A stretch of DNA of 64,000 nucleotides, from contig CALLKX010000057.1 of NCBI GenBank assembly GCA_938083085.1, forward strand, positions 79,994 to 143,993, in the 5' to 3' direction. Origin of the DNA: an uncultured bacterium (GTDB taxonomy: Bacteria; Planctomycetota; UBA1135; GCA-002686595). Shown one piece after another: positions 53,145 through 63,107 of the stretch; positions within the stretch are counted from its first letter, which is position 1; every line of letters begins with the position of its first letter. The notes under the pieces are model-generated. The model made no database searches. It worked only from the letters and a program-made list of their open reading frames with translations, and was not told where the DNA came from. The position numbers and the translations under genes are program-made.

Positions 53145-56100
53145 ATGCGCTCCAGTGAACGACCCCGACCCGCCCGCCTCTCGCCCAGCACCATCCTCGC
53201 CGCGGGGGCCGCACTCACGACCGTCACGCTCGGGTGGGCTCGACCCACTGTCGTACACGCACCCGCAGCACCGACGCACGACGAGGTCTATGAGCAGACC
53301 ATCGCCCCGATCTTCGAGGCCACCTGCGTCCAGTGCCACGGCCCCCTGAAGCAGAAGGGTGCCTTCCGCCTGGACGAGCTCGACCGGGACTTCGTGGCCG
53401 GCGAGGACGCGGAGGAGTGGGACTACATCCTCGATGTCATCCGCAACGGTGACATGCCGCCGTCGAGCTTCGAGCGCCAGCTCTCCAGCGAGGAGCGGGC
53501 GGCAGTCACGGGCTGGATCGAGGCTGGCCTCGAAGCCGCCGCGCGGGCCAAGGAGGACGACGTGCGCCCGGTGCTCCGCCGCCTGAACCGGGCTCAGTAC
53601 CGCCACACCCTCCAGGAGCTGCTCCAGCTCCCCGTCGACTTCGGCCAGGACCTCCCCGGGGACGCCAAGTCGAAGATGGGGTTCACGAACAACGGCGCGA
53701 CCCTGCAGGCGTCCACGCTGCACCTGGAGACGTACCAGGCCATCGCCCGTCGGGCGCTGGACGAGGCCATCGCCCCCGGGCCCCGGCCCGAGTCCACCAT
53801 CTATCGCGTGCGCTTCGGCGAGGGGATCGGCAGGGGCAAGGTGGGCGGCCGGACCGGCGGCTACCAGTCGGTGATCCTGAACCCTGACCAGTTCACCGTC
53901 GAGATCATCGGCGCCGATGGCGGGCCCAAGGGGAAGGCCGCGTCCGAGGAGGAGCGCAAGGCCCTCGACGCGATCCGCAAGAAGATCAGCGTGGGCCTCC
54001 GGGGGTCCCAGCAGAACCGCTTCCACATCGCCGCGGACGGGCTCGTGCTCTACGGCGCTGTCCCTCACAAGGAGAAGGCCCCCGGCGCGTGGCAGGGCCC
54101 CTCCCCCAACGCGAAGCTGGAACTCCAACGCGTCTTCCCCGAGCGGGGCGACCTGGTCATGCGTGTGAGCGCGGCGCGCGGCGGGGTCAAGCGCACCAGG
54201 GACCCGGTGCTGCTCAAGCTCGAGGACGAGGTGAACCACGTGCAGGTCTCCCTCTCGGAGGCCGAGCAGGAAAGCGAGACGATCGACGGCGAGGAGGTCG
54301 AGGTGCGCGAGCGCGCGCTCTCGATCGCGTCCGCCATGGAGACGATCACCGCGGAGGCCGCGAAGAGCGACCAGCGTAAGAACGTCCGGCTCGAGGGAGA
54401 CGTCCTCGTCGCGGAGGACGTGACCCAGCCCGCGGACTCCCGCGTCGCCGTCCAGATCCCAGCGGAGGGCTTCTACCGCGTCCACCTCGTCCACCCGCCG
54501 GTGCCAGTGGAGCAGATGCCCTCGGTGCGCCTCTCCTACGCCGGCAAGACCCTCGACTCGCGCCCGGAGATGACGCCCGAAGAGCTCGCCCAGGAGCGTG
54601 TCTCCACGGTCATCGGCGCGGCGTACATGCGCGCCGGCCGCCAGCACCTCAAGCTGGGCGGCCCGTTCTTCATCGGCTACTCCCACGTGGTCCTCACCCC
54701 CCTCGCGGAGACGCACCCCCTGGCGGCGGCCCTGGGTCAGGCGACCGCCGACCTGGAGGCGCGCTTCGACGGGGTGGACCCGGTGCTACGGGCCTACGCC
54801 GGGACCCGCACCGACGATGGGATGGACTACTCCACCTTCGACGGCGCCGCCGTTGTCACCGCGCCCCGCGGGGCGCCCGAGACCTACACCTTCGTCGGGC
54901 GGCTCGAGAACCTCCCCATCCCCGAGCCCGAGTCCGGGGACAACGAGATCCTCTCCGGCATCCTGCTGCTCGGCGTCTGGAATGACCACCTCATCAAGGA
55001 CCGGCGCAGCCCCGGCCCGCCCCTGCTCGTCGAGCAGATCGAGGTCGAGGCGCCGTTCCATCCGGTGTGGCCGCCCGCGTCCCACACCGCCATCTTCCCC
55101 GAACGCGGAGACCGCGAGAGTGATGAGGCCTACGCCGAGCGAGTCCTGGTCCGCTTCATGTCGCGCGCCTTCCGGCGGGCGGCGGTGGCCGGCGACGCCG
55201 CACCGTACCTCGCGTTCTTCCGCGAGGTGCGTCCGGAGGTCGACACCTTCGAGGACGCCATCAAGGAGACGCTGATCGCGGTGCTTTGCTCACCGCGCTT
55301 CCTCTTCCTCGTGGAGGGTCCCGGCGAAAGAGCGGACGAGCTGCTCTCCCCCTTCGCCCTCGCGAACCGGCTCAGCTACTTCCTCTGGAACGGGCCGCCG
55401 GACGAGGCCCTGCGGAACGCGGCGCTGTTCGGGACCCTCGACGGAGCTCTCGAGGCCCACGTGGACCGCATGCTCGACGACCCGCGGGCGCGGCGCTTCG
55501 TGGACGCGTTCGCCACCGAGTGGCTGCGCCTCGATCGGCTCGAGGACATGACCATCGACGCGGATCGGTTCCCGAAGTTCACGCGCTTCGTCAAGCGCGA
55601 CATGCGCGAGGAGACCCTGCGCTTCGTCCACAGGGTGTTCGCCGAGGACCTCGACGTCATGACGCTCGTGGACTCGGACTTCGCGATGCTGAACCAGAAC
55701 CTGGCCGAGTTCTACGGCGTGGCGGACGTGGTCGGCCCCCACTTCCGGCCCGTGGTCCTGCCCCGCTCCGAGGGTCGCGGCGGGCTCATGAGCCAGGGGG
55801 CCTTCCTCGCGGGACACTCCGACGGCCTCGAGCCGCACCCCATCAAGCGCGCCGTATGGGTGAAGGAGAAGCTGCTCGGCAGCCCCCCGCCCCCGCCGCC
55901 GCCCAACGTCCCCGACCTCGACGCCGAGGCGCCGGAGATGAAGGGCTTGACCCTGAAGGAGCAGCTGGAGCTGCACCGGGACACCCCCTCCTGCCATGAC
56001 TGTCACGCGAGCTTCGACCCCTTCGGCGTGGCGCTGGAGCGCTACAACGCGGTGGGCCTCCTGGAGACCCAGCGCAAGGGCCGCCCGATCGACGCCAGCG

Positions 56101-56345
56101 TCGCGCTCCCCGACGGCACGGAGATCGACGGTGCCCCTGAGCTGAAGGCGTACCTCGCCGGACCCGCGCGAGAGCGCTTCATGGGCTCGGTCGTGGAGCA
56201 CCTCTTCGCCTACGCCCTCGGCCGAGACTTGGTGTTCAGCGACGACCAGGAGCTCGAGGCCATCGCCCGCGAGACCGAGGCCAGGGGAGGTACGGGGCGC
56301 GCGCTGCTGCGGGCCATCGTCACCTCGCCCTCCTTCCGCCAGTGA
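53145..56345 (+). CDS. Planctomycete c-type cytochrome protein (DUF1587/1592/1588/1585 architecture)
   Basis: A 1066-residue exported protein. After an N-terminal signal (STILAAGAALTTVTLGWARP) comes a cytochrome c domain with CVQCH near residue 63. Next is a DUF1587-like segment (LRRLNRAQYRHTLQELLQLPVDF), then a long beta-rich region, and DUF1592-like ANRLSYFLWNGPPDEALRNAA at about residue 740. DUF1588-like GAFLAGHSDGLEPHPIKRAVWVKEKLLG and a DUF1585-like end with HDCHASFDPFGVALERYNAVG follow. The final segment is VEHLFAYALGRDLVFSD. The architecture is complete. These proteins are almost always paired with a DUF1552 protein, as here (240 bp downstream). Their substrate is not known. Confidence 0.9.
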   Translation: MRSSERPRPARLSPSTILAAGAALTTVTLGWARPTVVHAPAAPTHDEVYEQTIAPIFEATCVQCHGPLKQKGAFRLDELDRDFVAGEDAEEWDYILDVIRNGDMPPSSFERQLSSEERAAVTGWIEAGLEAAARAKEDDVRPVLRRLNRAQYRHTLQELLQLPVDFGQDLPGDAKSKMGFTNNGATLQASTLHLETYQAIARRALDEAIAPGPRPESTIYRVRFGEGIGRGKVGGRTGGYQSVILNPDQFTVEIIGADGGPKGKAASEEERKALDAIRKKISVGLRGSQQNRFHIAADGLVLYGAVPHKEKAPGAWQGPSPNAKLELQRVFPERGDLVMRVSAARGGVKRTRDPVLLKLEDEVNHVQVSLSEAEQESETIDGEEVEVRERALSIASAMETITAEAAKSDQRKNVRLEGDVLVAEDVTQPADSRVAVQIPAEGFYRVHLVHPPVPVEQMPSVRLSYAGKTLDSRPEMTPEELAQERVSTVIGAAYMRAGRQHLKLGGPFFIGYSHVVLTPLAETHPLAAALGQATADLEARFDGVDPVLRAYAGTRTDDGMDYSTFDGAAVVTAPRGAPETYTFVGRLENLPIPEPESGDNEILSGILLLGVWNDHLIKDRRSPGPPLLVEQIEVEAPFHPVWPPASHTAIFPERGDRESDEAYAERVLVRFMSRAFRRAAVAGDAAPYLAFFREVRPEVDTFEDAIKETLIAVLCSPRFLFLVEGPGERADELLSPFALANRLSYFLWNGPPDEALRNAALFGTLDGALEAHVDRMLDDPRARRFVDAFATEWLRLDRLEDMTIDADRFPKFTRFVKRDMREETLRFVHRVFAEDLDVMTLVDSDFAMLNQNLAEFYGVADVVGPHFRPVVLPRSEGRGGLMSQGAFLAGHSDGLEPHPIKRAVWVKEKLLGSPPPPPPPNVPDLDAEAPEMKGLTLKEQLELHRDTPSCHDCHASFDPFGVALERYNAVGLLETQRKGRPIDASVALPDGTEIDGAPELKAYLAGPARERFMGSVVEHLFAYALGRDLVFSDDQELEAIARETEARGGTGRALLRAIVTSPSFRQ

Positions 56346-56585
56346 CCGGTCCGGGGCCCCTCCCGGGTCCCGCGATGAACCTCGGCAAGAACTTCGCCGT
56401 CCATGCCGTAGGGCCGCGGCCGCCCCGCACCCCTCTTGGCGGGCCGCTCAGCTGGCCTCACGGGGAGGGACGACCTGTCTCGCATTGCCGACCGGGTCAC
56501 GGCGCGCGGGTCTTGGGAAACGACCCCCCTCCGAATCCGAGGTTCGCCAGCTAGGATCAAGGGGCGCCCTCACGGGCGAGCCACC

Positions 56586-57929
56586 ATGAGCCGCAAGTCC
56601 TGGCACCTCTCTCGACGCACCTTCCTCCGGGGAGCCGGCGTGGCCGTCACCATGCCCTACCTCCATGGCATGGAGCGGGCCGTGAAGGATTCGGTGAAGC
56701 TCGGCACCATCGCTCCGCCGCGGCGCCTGGCCTACGTGTACTTCCCGAACGGCGCGAGCTCGCCCCCGATGGACAACGCGGAGGCCATGGAGTGGAGCTG
56801 GCTGCCCATCGGCCCGGGCGCCGACTACCGCTTCAGCAACGTCTCCAAGCCCCTCGAGAAGCACCGTGAGAACGTGAGCTTCCTGGGCGGCCTCTCCCAC
56901 CCCCGCAGCCGTCAGCTGCTCGGGCACCTCGCTGGCGACACCTGGCTCACCGCCGGGGACCTGCGCGGCGACCGGTACCTCAACAACGAGTCCGTGGACC
57001 AGGTGGCCGCGCGCTCGCTGAAGAAGCACACCCGCATCCCGAGCCTGGTGCTCTCGACCGACGGCGGCGTCGGCTACAAGTCACGCCTCTCGACCCTGTC
57101 CTTCGACCCGACCGGCAGGCCGATCCCCTCGGAGCACCGGCAGCGCGCGATCTTCGAGCGCTACTTCTCGGAGGGCGCGGGCACCACCGCCGAGCGGCGC
57201 GAGAGCCTCGCCCGCGGACGCAAGATCGTGGACCTCGTGCTTGAGGACAGCAAGCGCCTGCGGCGCCAGCTGGGCGGCGAGGACCAGGAGAAGATGGACG
57301 AGTACCTCTCGTCCCTGAACCGGGTCGAGGAGCAGGTGCGGCGCAACGAGGCGTGGCTCAACGTGCCCCTCAAGCCTTTCAGCGCCGAGAACATCCAGCT
57401 CGACCCCAACCCCCGCACCGTCCCACAGGACTACCTGCGGGCGACCTTCGACCTGATGGTGCTGGCCTTCCAGACCGACCTGACCCGCGTCGCCAGCTAC
57501 ATGATGGCGCGCGAGGACGGCATGGGCTTCGGGGACAGCTTCCCGAAGATCGCCCTGGGCATGAAGAAGAGCCACCACACCATCAGCCACGAGACCAACT
57601 GGAAGGAGTGGGGCACGTTCGACCGCTGGTACATGGAGCAGTTCACCTACTTCATCGACCGGCTGAAGGAGGTCACCGACGAGCACGGCTCGGTCCTCGA
57701 CCGCACCCTGGTCATGTACGGCAGCTGCTGCAGCACCACCCACAACGCCCGCAACCTGCCCCTGGCCCTGGTCGGCGGCAAGGACATGGGCGTGAAGCAC
57801 GGCCGCTACGAGCGCTACGGCGAGGAGGTCCCCATGTCGAACCTCCTCCTCTCCACGCTCCACGCCGCCGGCGTCCGCGACGAGGCCTTCAGCGACAGCA
57901 CGGGCCCCATCCCGGGCCTGGTGAGCTGA
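56586..57929 (+). CDS. DUF1552 family protein with Tat signal
   Basis: A 447-residue protein starting with a twin-arginine signal (LSRRTFLRGAGVAVTMPYLHG), so exported folded. Family-like segments are RLAYVYFPNGASSPPMDN, FLGGLSHPRSRQLLGHLAGDTWLTA, NNESVDQVAARSL, PQDYLRATFDLMVLAFQTDLTRVASYMMARE and VMYGSCCSTTHNARNLPLALVGG. It follows the DUF1587/1592 cytochrome gene on the same strand, the standard planctomycete pairing. The fold is related to DUF1501/alkaline-phosphatase-like proteins, but its activity is unknown. I start at the ATG at 56586 at the Tat signal. Confidence 0.92.
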   Translation: MSRKSWHLSRRTFLRGAGVAVTMPYLHGMERAVKDSVKLGTIAPPRRLAYVYFPNGASSPPMDNAEAMEWSWLPIGPGADYRFSNVSKPLEKHRENVSFLGGLSHPRSRQLLGHLAGDTWLTAGDLRGDRYLNNESVDQVAARSLKKHTRIPSLVLSTDGGVGYKSRLSTLSFDPTGRPIPSEHRQRAIFERYFSEGAGTTAERRESLARGRKIVDLVLEDSKRLRRQLGGEDQEKMDEYLSSLNRVEEQVRRNEAWLNVPLKPFSAENIQLDPNPRTVPQDYLRATFDLMVLAFQTDLTRVASYMMAREDGMGFGDSFPKIALGMKKSHHTISHETNWKEWGTFDRWYMEQFTYFIDRLKEVTDEHGSVLDRTLVMYGSCCSTTHNARNLPLALVGGKDMGVKHGRYERYGEEVPMSNLLLSTLHAAGVRDEAFSDSTGPIPGLVS

Positions 57930-57953
57930 GCCCGCAGGGGGTCCGGGCCAGCC

Positions 57954-59213
57954 TCAGCTGCTGACCGCGCGTCCCGCTTCCACGTCCGCGCGGTACTCCG
58001 CGAGGACCTTGCCGAGGAGCGCAACATCGGCCTCGAAGGTCTCGGGCGGCAGGGCTCCGAAGGAGAAGCGGAACCACCCGTGATAGGGCGAGACGTACGC
58101 GGGGTCCTTCTCGTGGGGTCGCGCCATGTCGCAGTCCATCCCCTCAAGGATCGCCGCGCCGTGCTTGAAGAGGCGCCGGTTCAGCTCCTCGGCCTCGAGC
58201 CCCTCGGGCAGCTTCAGCCAGTGGTAGAAGCCGCCGTCTCCGGTGAAGACCCCGAGTCCCATCTCGCGGAAGGCCGCGCCGTAGCGCTCGCGCTGCCGGC
58301 CGTAGTGACCTGAGACCGCCTCGCGCGCCAGCGCGACGCGCCCCGGCTCCAGGAGCTGGGCGGCGTAGAGCTGGGAGGGGTGACTCACGCCCCCCATGCC
58401 GAAGCTCGAGAAGTTGGAGAGGGTCTCGACGTTCGAGCGGCTCGCGATGACCCAGCCGATGCGGATCCCAGGACTCTGGAGCCCCTTGGTGCAGGCGCCG
58501 AGCAGGAACACGTTGCTGCTGTCGAGGTCCTTGACCCAGCGGATCCCGCTCACGCCCTTGGACGGGTGGAACATCTCGTAGGCCTCGTCGAGCAGGATGC
58601 CGTTCCCAGGCCGCTCGGCGAGCTCCATGAGGTCCTCAAGCTCGGCGCCGCTCCGGGTGTGCCCCGTCGGGTTCCCCGGGTTGCTGATGATCGGAAACAC
58701 CCGGCCATCGGGGGCCGCCGCGGACCGCTCGAAGTACTCCCTGTTCGACGGATGAAAGCCGTTCTCCTCGGTGAACGGCACGACCCGCCAGTCCGTGCCG
58801 GCACGGGTCATGATGTCGAGGTACGCCGGCCACTCGGCGTTGCCGATGCTCACCTGGACGTCCCGCTTCAGCAGCGAGAGCACCGCGAGGATGCCCGGCC
58901 GACCGCCGGCGAAGACCATCACGTTCTCCGGCGCGATGCTCGATCCATAGAACCCGTTGTAGTGGGCCGCGATCGCCTCTCGCAGGGCGGGGTGCCCCCA
59001 CGCTTTGGGATAGAAGCGATCCTCTGCGGTCACGTCCACATGACTCGGCAGCGGAGGCCCGCCCTCGAGCTGCGTGGTCAGCGGGAAGCCCTGCGACCAG
59101 GGGTGAGTGCCCTCGGTCCCCATGAACTGCCCGAAGCTGTCACGGAACGCGTAGAGGGTCTCGTAGATGCCCATGGGCGGGCAGTCATCGGAGAGGAAGG
59201 AGTCGTACGGCAT
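57954..59213 (-). CDS. Class I/II PLP-dependent aminotransferase
   Basis: A 419-residue fold-type I aminotransferase. Segments include MGIYETLYAFRDSFGQFMG at the start, YPKAWGHPALREAIAAHYNGFYG, ISNPGNPTGHTRSGAELEDLM (NPTG), LLDEAYEMFHPSKG and the PLP-lysine in LGACTKGLQSPGIRIGWVIAS. The Arg in the C-terminal YHGWFRFSFGALP is the likely substrate carboxylate contact. Substrate unknown; aspartate, alanine or valine-type activity is possible. The ATG at 59213 is used because the upstream frame is low complexity. The end is convergent with the DUF1552 gene (24 bp between stops). Confidence 0.85.
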   Translation of the reverse strand: MPYDSFLSDDCPPMGIYETLYAFRDSFGQFMGTEGTHPWSQGFPLTTQLEGGPPLPSHVDVTAEDRFYPKAWGHPALREAIAAHYNGFYGSSIAPENVMVFAGGRPGILAVLSLLKRDVQVSIGNAEWPAYLDIMTRAGTDWRVVPFTEENGFHPSNREYFERSAAAPDGRVFPIISNPGNPTGHTRSGAELEDLMELAERPGNGILLDEAYEMFHPSKGVSGIRWVKDLDSSNVFLLGACTKGLQSPGIRIGWVIASRSNVETLSNFSSFGMGGVSHPSQLYAAQLLEPGRVALAREAVSGHYGRQRERYGAAFREMGLGVFTGDGGFYHWLKLPEGLEAEELNRRLFKHGAAILEGMDCDMARPHEKDPAYVSPYHGWFRFSFGALPPETFEADVALLGKVLAEYRADVEAGRAVSS

Positions 59214-59606
59214 ACGAAACGGCTTGGAGGAAGGCGAGAGGGAGCGGAACCGTGAACCGAGTCCACCCGCAAGGCTAGCTTGCCTGCCGCGCAGCGGCGA
59301 TGCGAGGCCCTGATCTGGGCCCTGATCCTGCTCCACCACCACCGGCCGGCGCCACCCCCGTCCCGCGCCATGCCCCCTCGGACCGTGCGTCTCTCTCTGG
59401 CCGACCTCGCTCCAACCGGTCCCATCCCCCGGCCCTCGCCTCCCCGCCCGATCTCTCGCCTGCACCTCCAGTCGGCAGCGGCAAGCGGCGGCGGCAGGCG
59501 AGCCGGCCGTCCCCTTGTGCCCCAAGGGAAGAGAGCCGGAGAGGAGACGGGCCGAAGAGCAAAAGCGCCTGTCGGCACCCTCCCTGGCATGGATTAGATT
59601 CGGGAG
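59214..59606. other. Intergenic region between divergent aminotransferase and SGNH esterase genes
   Basis: About 390 bp. Contains only low-complexity Pro/Arg-type open frames in several frames. It must hold promoters for both genes, but I could not identify convincing elements. Confidence 0.4.
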
Positions 59607-60806
59607 ATGCTGACCACTCTCCGCCTTGCCACCGCTGGCCTGCTCCTCGGGCTGTCCGTCCTCGCCCCGTCACTGGCGTACATCCAGTCCCCGGAGGCCC
59701 AGCCCCATGAGAGCCGGCCCCATGAGAGCCGGCCCCAAGAGAGCCGGCCCCAAGAGAGCCAGCCGCTCGCCTCCCTGGCCGGCGAGTACCGAAGGGAGCC
59801 GGTCCAGAACGGGTACCACAGCGGGGTGCTCACCGCCAAGCAGGAGAAGGGCGCGGAGATCCTGGAGTGGACCAACGCCGCCGGCATCTCGTTCAACCTC
59901 TACCCCACCGGCCGCCGCGACATCCTGAAGACCGGACCGCGGGAGCCGTACGGCGACGAGAACCACGCGCGGCTCTTCATTCAGCGCGACGGTGAGCGTG
60001 TCTTCGGCTTCACCCTGGCCGACGAGCTCTTCCTGCGCGACGGGGAGCGCCCGCCCGAGCCGCCCGCCGACCTCGCCATCCCGAAGACCGACGAGGGGCT
60101 GCCGGGGAAGGGCACGATCCGCCGCTACGACTGGTTCCGCAAGCTGTGGTTGGAGAAGCGGAGCCGATGGTTCCGCCACACGGCGCGGGACCAGGGCGCG
60201 GTCGTGTTCCTGGGGGACTCCATCACGCAGGGGTGGGGCGACGACCTGGGCGGCAGCTTCGGCCCGCTCAAGGTCGCCAACCGAGGCATCAGCGGTGACA
60301 CCACCCGCGGCATGCTGCTGCGGCTCGAGCGGGACGTGCTCGCCCTCCACCCGCGCGCCGTCGTGATGCTGATGGGCACGAACGACCTCGAGGAGGGCGA
60401 CAGCGCCCGGGAGATCGCCTCCAACGTCCGAGCCATCGTCCGGCGCCTGGTCCGCCAGGACCCGAAGATGCCCATCCTGCTCTGCAAGGTCTTCCCCAGC
60501 TCCGAGACGATGCGGCGGTCAGCGAAGGACATCCGGCGCGTCAACCGGCTCTGCGCCAACTATGTCGAGCGCATCCCGCAGGTCACCGTGCTCGACACGT
60601 GGTCCATCTTCGCGAACGAGGACGGAGACGCCACGCGGGCGGAGTTCCCCGACCTGCTCCACCCGAACGAGCAGGGCTACAAGAAGTGGGCGGACGCCCT
60701 GCGCCCGGCGCTGGCGAAGCTCACCGCGACCCCGTCCTCCCCCGCCGAGGCGGGGGCGCATGCCGAGGGCGCTGGCGGCGGCGAGCAGGACGGCCTCGAG
60801 CCCTAG
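59607..60806 (+). CDS. Exported SGNH/GDSL-type esterase
   Basis: A 399-residue protein with a signal peptide (LATAGLLLGLSVLAPSLA), then a short repeat spacer with (P-H/Q-E-S-R)x4 units (residues about 33-52, encoded by a 15-bp tandem repeat). A GDSL/SGNH hydrolase domain from about residue 200 has GDSITQGWG (Ser), NRGISGDTTRG (Gly), LMGTNDLEEGD (Asn) and DLLHPNEQGY (Asp-x-x-His), i.e. all four blocks. It resembles platelet-activating-factor acetylhydrolase-type or polysaccharide-deacetylating SGNH enzymes. Residues 60-190 form an extra N-terminal domain. Function: probably removal of acetyl or acyl groups outside the cytoplasm. Confidence 0.88.
   Translation: MLTTLRLATAGLLLGLSVLAPSLAYIQSPEAQPHESRPHESRPQESRPQESQPLASLAGEYRREPVQNGYHSGVLTAKQEKGAEILEWTNAAGISFNLYPTGRRDILKTGPREPYGDENHARLFIQRDGERVFGFTLADELFLRDGERPPEPPADLAIPKTDEGLPGKGTIRRYDWFRKLWLEKRSRWFRHTARDQGAVVFLGDSITQGWGDDLGGSFGPLKVANRGISGDTTRGMLLRLERDVLALHPRAVVMLMGTNDLEEGDSAREIASNVRAIVRRLVRQDPKMPILLCKVFPSSETMRRSAKDIRRVNRLCANYVERIPQVTVLDTWSIFANEDGDATRAEFPDLLHPNEQGYKKWADALRPALAKLTATPSSPAEAGAHAEGAGGGEQDGLEP
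59703..59762 (+). repeat. 15-bp in-frame tandem repeat in the SGNH esterase gene
   Basis: Four copies of CCCCATGAGAGCCGG / CCCCAAGAGAGCCGG (59703, 59718, 59733, 59748), each encoding P-H/Q-E-S-R. Copy-number change would stay in frame and only alter the spacer length. Confidence 0.9.
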
Positions 60807-61235
60807 CGCGCCGATGAGCTGGGCGCCGTGGCGAGACGACGCCGCGGTCGGATCCCGGGAGCGCGCCTCCGCCAGATGCCATTCGCCGCCCTTCACCCGC
60901 CGCCCTCCAATCGCCGCGGTCTCTCCGCAGCCCACTCCGCAGCCCACTCCAGCCGGGCGCCCTTCGGGAGCCCGGCTTGTGGAGCCCGCCCACACCGCGA
61001 CCTGCGACACGAACCGTCCCCTGTCCTCCAGCCAGACGAGGTGTGCTCCACCACGAGAGGACCCCGTCGATCTCCCGGCCCCCGGCCCCGGCCCCGGCCG
61101 ACCGGCCTGTCCTTCCCTTCCTGCGCGCGATACCCTCCGGAGGAGCGCCGAGGAGGGAGCCTCATCGCCCCCGGTCGCGTGGCCCGTTGCTGCGAATCTC
61201 CCCGTGCCAACCAGCACTTGAAACGAGCGGTTCCC
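60807..61235. other. Intergenic region upstream of the TPR membrane protein gene
   Basis: About 430 bp. It holds a possible terminator (60951-60977), a doubled 12-bp unit GCAGCCCACTCC (60928-60951) and a GGCCCC-rich run near 61080. No gene is supported here. Confidence 0.5.
60951..60977 (+). terminator. Possible terminator after the SGNH esterase gene
   Basis: Perfect 8-bp stem AGCCGGGC (60951-60958) and GCCCGGCT (60970-60977), followed by TGTGG. It is 145 bp after the stop, so the assignment is tentative. Confidence 0.45.
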
Positions 61236-63107
61236 ATGTCCCTCTTCAACGAGTTAAAGCGACGCAACGTGATCCGGGTCGCCTCGGCCTACCTTGTGGT
61301 GAGCTGGCTCGCCATCCAGCTGGCCGAGATGCTCTTCCCGGTCTACGGCCTCTCGGACGCGGCCATCCGGATCGTGGTCGGCTCGCTGGTGCTCGGCTTC
61401 ATTCCCGTGGTCGTGCTGAGCTGGACGTTCCAGTTCACCTCAGAGGGGCTCGTGCGCGACGAGGACGTGGACCCCACGAGCCCGACGCTCCATGCCTCCA
61501 CCCGGCGACTCGATCGGTTCCTGATCGCCTCGCTGCTGCTGGCCACCGCTTACTTCGCGCTCGACAAGTTCGTGCTCGATCCCTCTCGCGACGCGGCGCG
61601 CCAGGAGAGCGCCAAGCAGTCGGGCCGGCTTGACGCGCTCGCGGAGCTCTCCGCCCACGAGGCCGGACAACGCCTGCCCCACTCGGTGGCCATCCTGCCC
61701 TTCGACAACTTCAGCCCCGACCCCGAGGACGCCTACTTCGCGGACGGTATCCACGAGGCGGTGATCAATGACCTCGCGAAGGTCCGGGCGATGAACGTCA
61801 TCGCACGCTCCACGGTGGCGCGCTTCACCGGTACGGCGCTGAACCTCCGCGAGATCGCCGAGAGCCTCAACGTCGGGAGCGTCCTGGAAGGGACAGTCCG
61901 CTACGCCGGCGACAAGGTCCGGATCGGCGTCCAGTTGGTGAACCCGGAGACCCAGCTGAGCCTCTGGGCAGAGCAATACGACCGCGACCTCGCGGACGTG
62001 TTCGCCATCCAGTCCGACATCGCCCGCCGCATCGCGCAGGCCCTTGAGGCGCGGCTCCTGCCCGGCGAGCGGGAAGAGCTGGACACGGTGGCGACGTCGT
62101 CGGGCGAGGCCTCCGCGGCCTTCTTCAAGGCCATGAGGGGCGTCCGAGGCGGGTTCCGCGTAGCAGCGTCGCCCAGCACCAGGGAGTCCATCCAGGCCTA
62201 CCTGGACCTCGCCCTCGAGGCCGATCCAGACTTCGCCCTCGCCCACGCCTGGAAGGCGCGTGTCTACGTGGCCTCCCGGCTCTACGACCCCGTCGCTCCC
62301 GGCGACTGGCCCGCCTTCAGAGACGAGGTGGAGGGCCTCGTCGAACTCCACGCCGCCAGGGCGCTGGAGCTCGACCCGAACATGGGCCTCGCCTACTCCG
62401 CCCTGGCCGACCTGTACGCGCACAACTGGCGATCCGAGGACGCAGAGGTCGCTGCGGAGGAGGCGCTGCGGCTCAACCCCAACGACCCTGAGGTGCTCGT
62501 CCGCCAGGCTGGCTTCGACATCCACCGCGAGCGATTCGAGGATGCGATCCGTCACCTGACGCACGCCAGGGAGCTGGACCCGAGCAGCGGCCGGGTCTTG
62601 CACGAGCTGGGCTACGCCTTGCACGCTTCAGGGCAGGACGAGGCAGCCTGCCAGGTGCTGGAGCGAGCCCTCGAGCTGAACCCGCGCGACGCGCTGTGCG
62701 CGGTGATGCTCGCGCGCGCGCGCTTCGCTCTTGGTGACAGGAAGGGAGCGCTGGAGTCCCTCGAGTTGACCCAGCGACTGCTCCCCTCGGACGCGGCACC
62801 CGGCATCCGCGGTGAGATCGCCTGGGGCTTCGGCCTGCTCGGTCGGCCCCGGGAGGCGAAGCGCGCCCTGGACCGGGTCATGGAGATCGCCACCCGACGA
62901 TATGTGGACCCTGCCGTGCTCGCCTGGACCTACCTGGGGGTGGGCGACGAGGAGGAGGCCGCGCGACAGCTGCAGCTCGCGGCGGAGGACCTCTCGCGGG
63001 TGCAGGACTCCTACCCCGCGCACTTCATCCGAGAGAACAGCTGGTCGGACCCGGTGCTCGAGCAGGAGCGCTTCCTCCAGCTGAGAGAGCGCCTCGCGCT
63101 GCCCTGA
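61236..63107 (+). CDS. Membrane protein with FlgO/TolB-like domain and TPR repeats
   Basis: A 623-residue protein of the type found downstream of adenylate-cyclase-like or CadC-like proteins. Residues 10-33 and 43-68 form membrane segments (RVASAYLVVSWLAIQLA, IVVGSLVLGFIPVVVLSW), with another at 99-115. Residues 140-270 resemble the FlgO/TolB-like domain: HSVAILPFDNFSPDPEDAYFADG, VNPETQLSLWAEQYDRDLADVFAIQSDIARRIAQAL. TPR-like helices follow to the end (SALADLYAHNWRSEDAEVAAEEALRLNPNDPEV, FEDAIRHLTHARELDPSSG, ELGYALHASGQDEAACQVLERALELNPRDA). It probably acts in the periplasm or in signalling complexes; the partner is unknown. Confidence 0.8.
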   Translation: MSLFNELKRRNVIRVASAYLVVSWLAIQLAEMLFPVYGLSDAAIRIVVGSLVLGFIPVVVLSWTFQFTSEGLVRDEDVDPTSPTLHASTRRLDRFLIASLLLATAYFALDKFVLDPSRDAARQESAKQSGRLDALAELSAHEAGQRLPHSVAILPFDNFSPDPEDAYFADGIHEAVINDLAKVRAMNVIARSTVARFTGTALNLREIAESLNVGSVLEGTVRYAGDKVRIGVQLVNPETQLSLWAEQYDRDLADVFAIQSDIARRIAQALEARLLPGEREELDTVATSSGEASAAFFKAMRGVRGGFRVAASPSTRESIQAYLDLALEADPDFALAHAWKARVYVASRLYDPVAPGDWPAFRDEVEGLVELHAARALELDPNMGLAYSALADLYAHNWRSEDAEVAAEEALRLNPNDPEVLVRQAGFDIHRERFEDAIRHLTHARELDPSSGRVLHELGYALHASGQDEAACQVLERALELNPRDALCAVMLARARFALGDRKGALESLELTQRLLPSDAAPGIRGEIAWGFGLLGRPREAKRALDRVMEIATRRYVDPAVLAWTYLGVGDEEEAARQLQLAAEDLSRVQDSYPAHFIRENSWSDPVLEQERFLQLRERLALP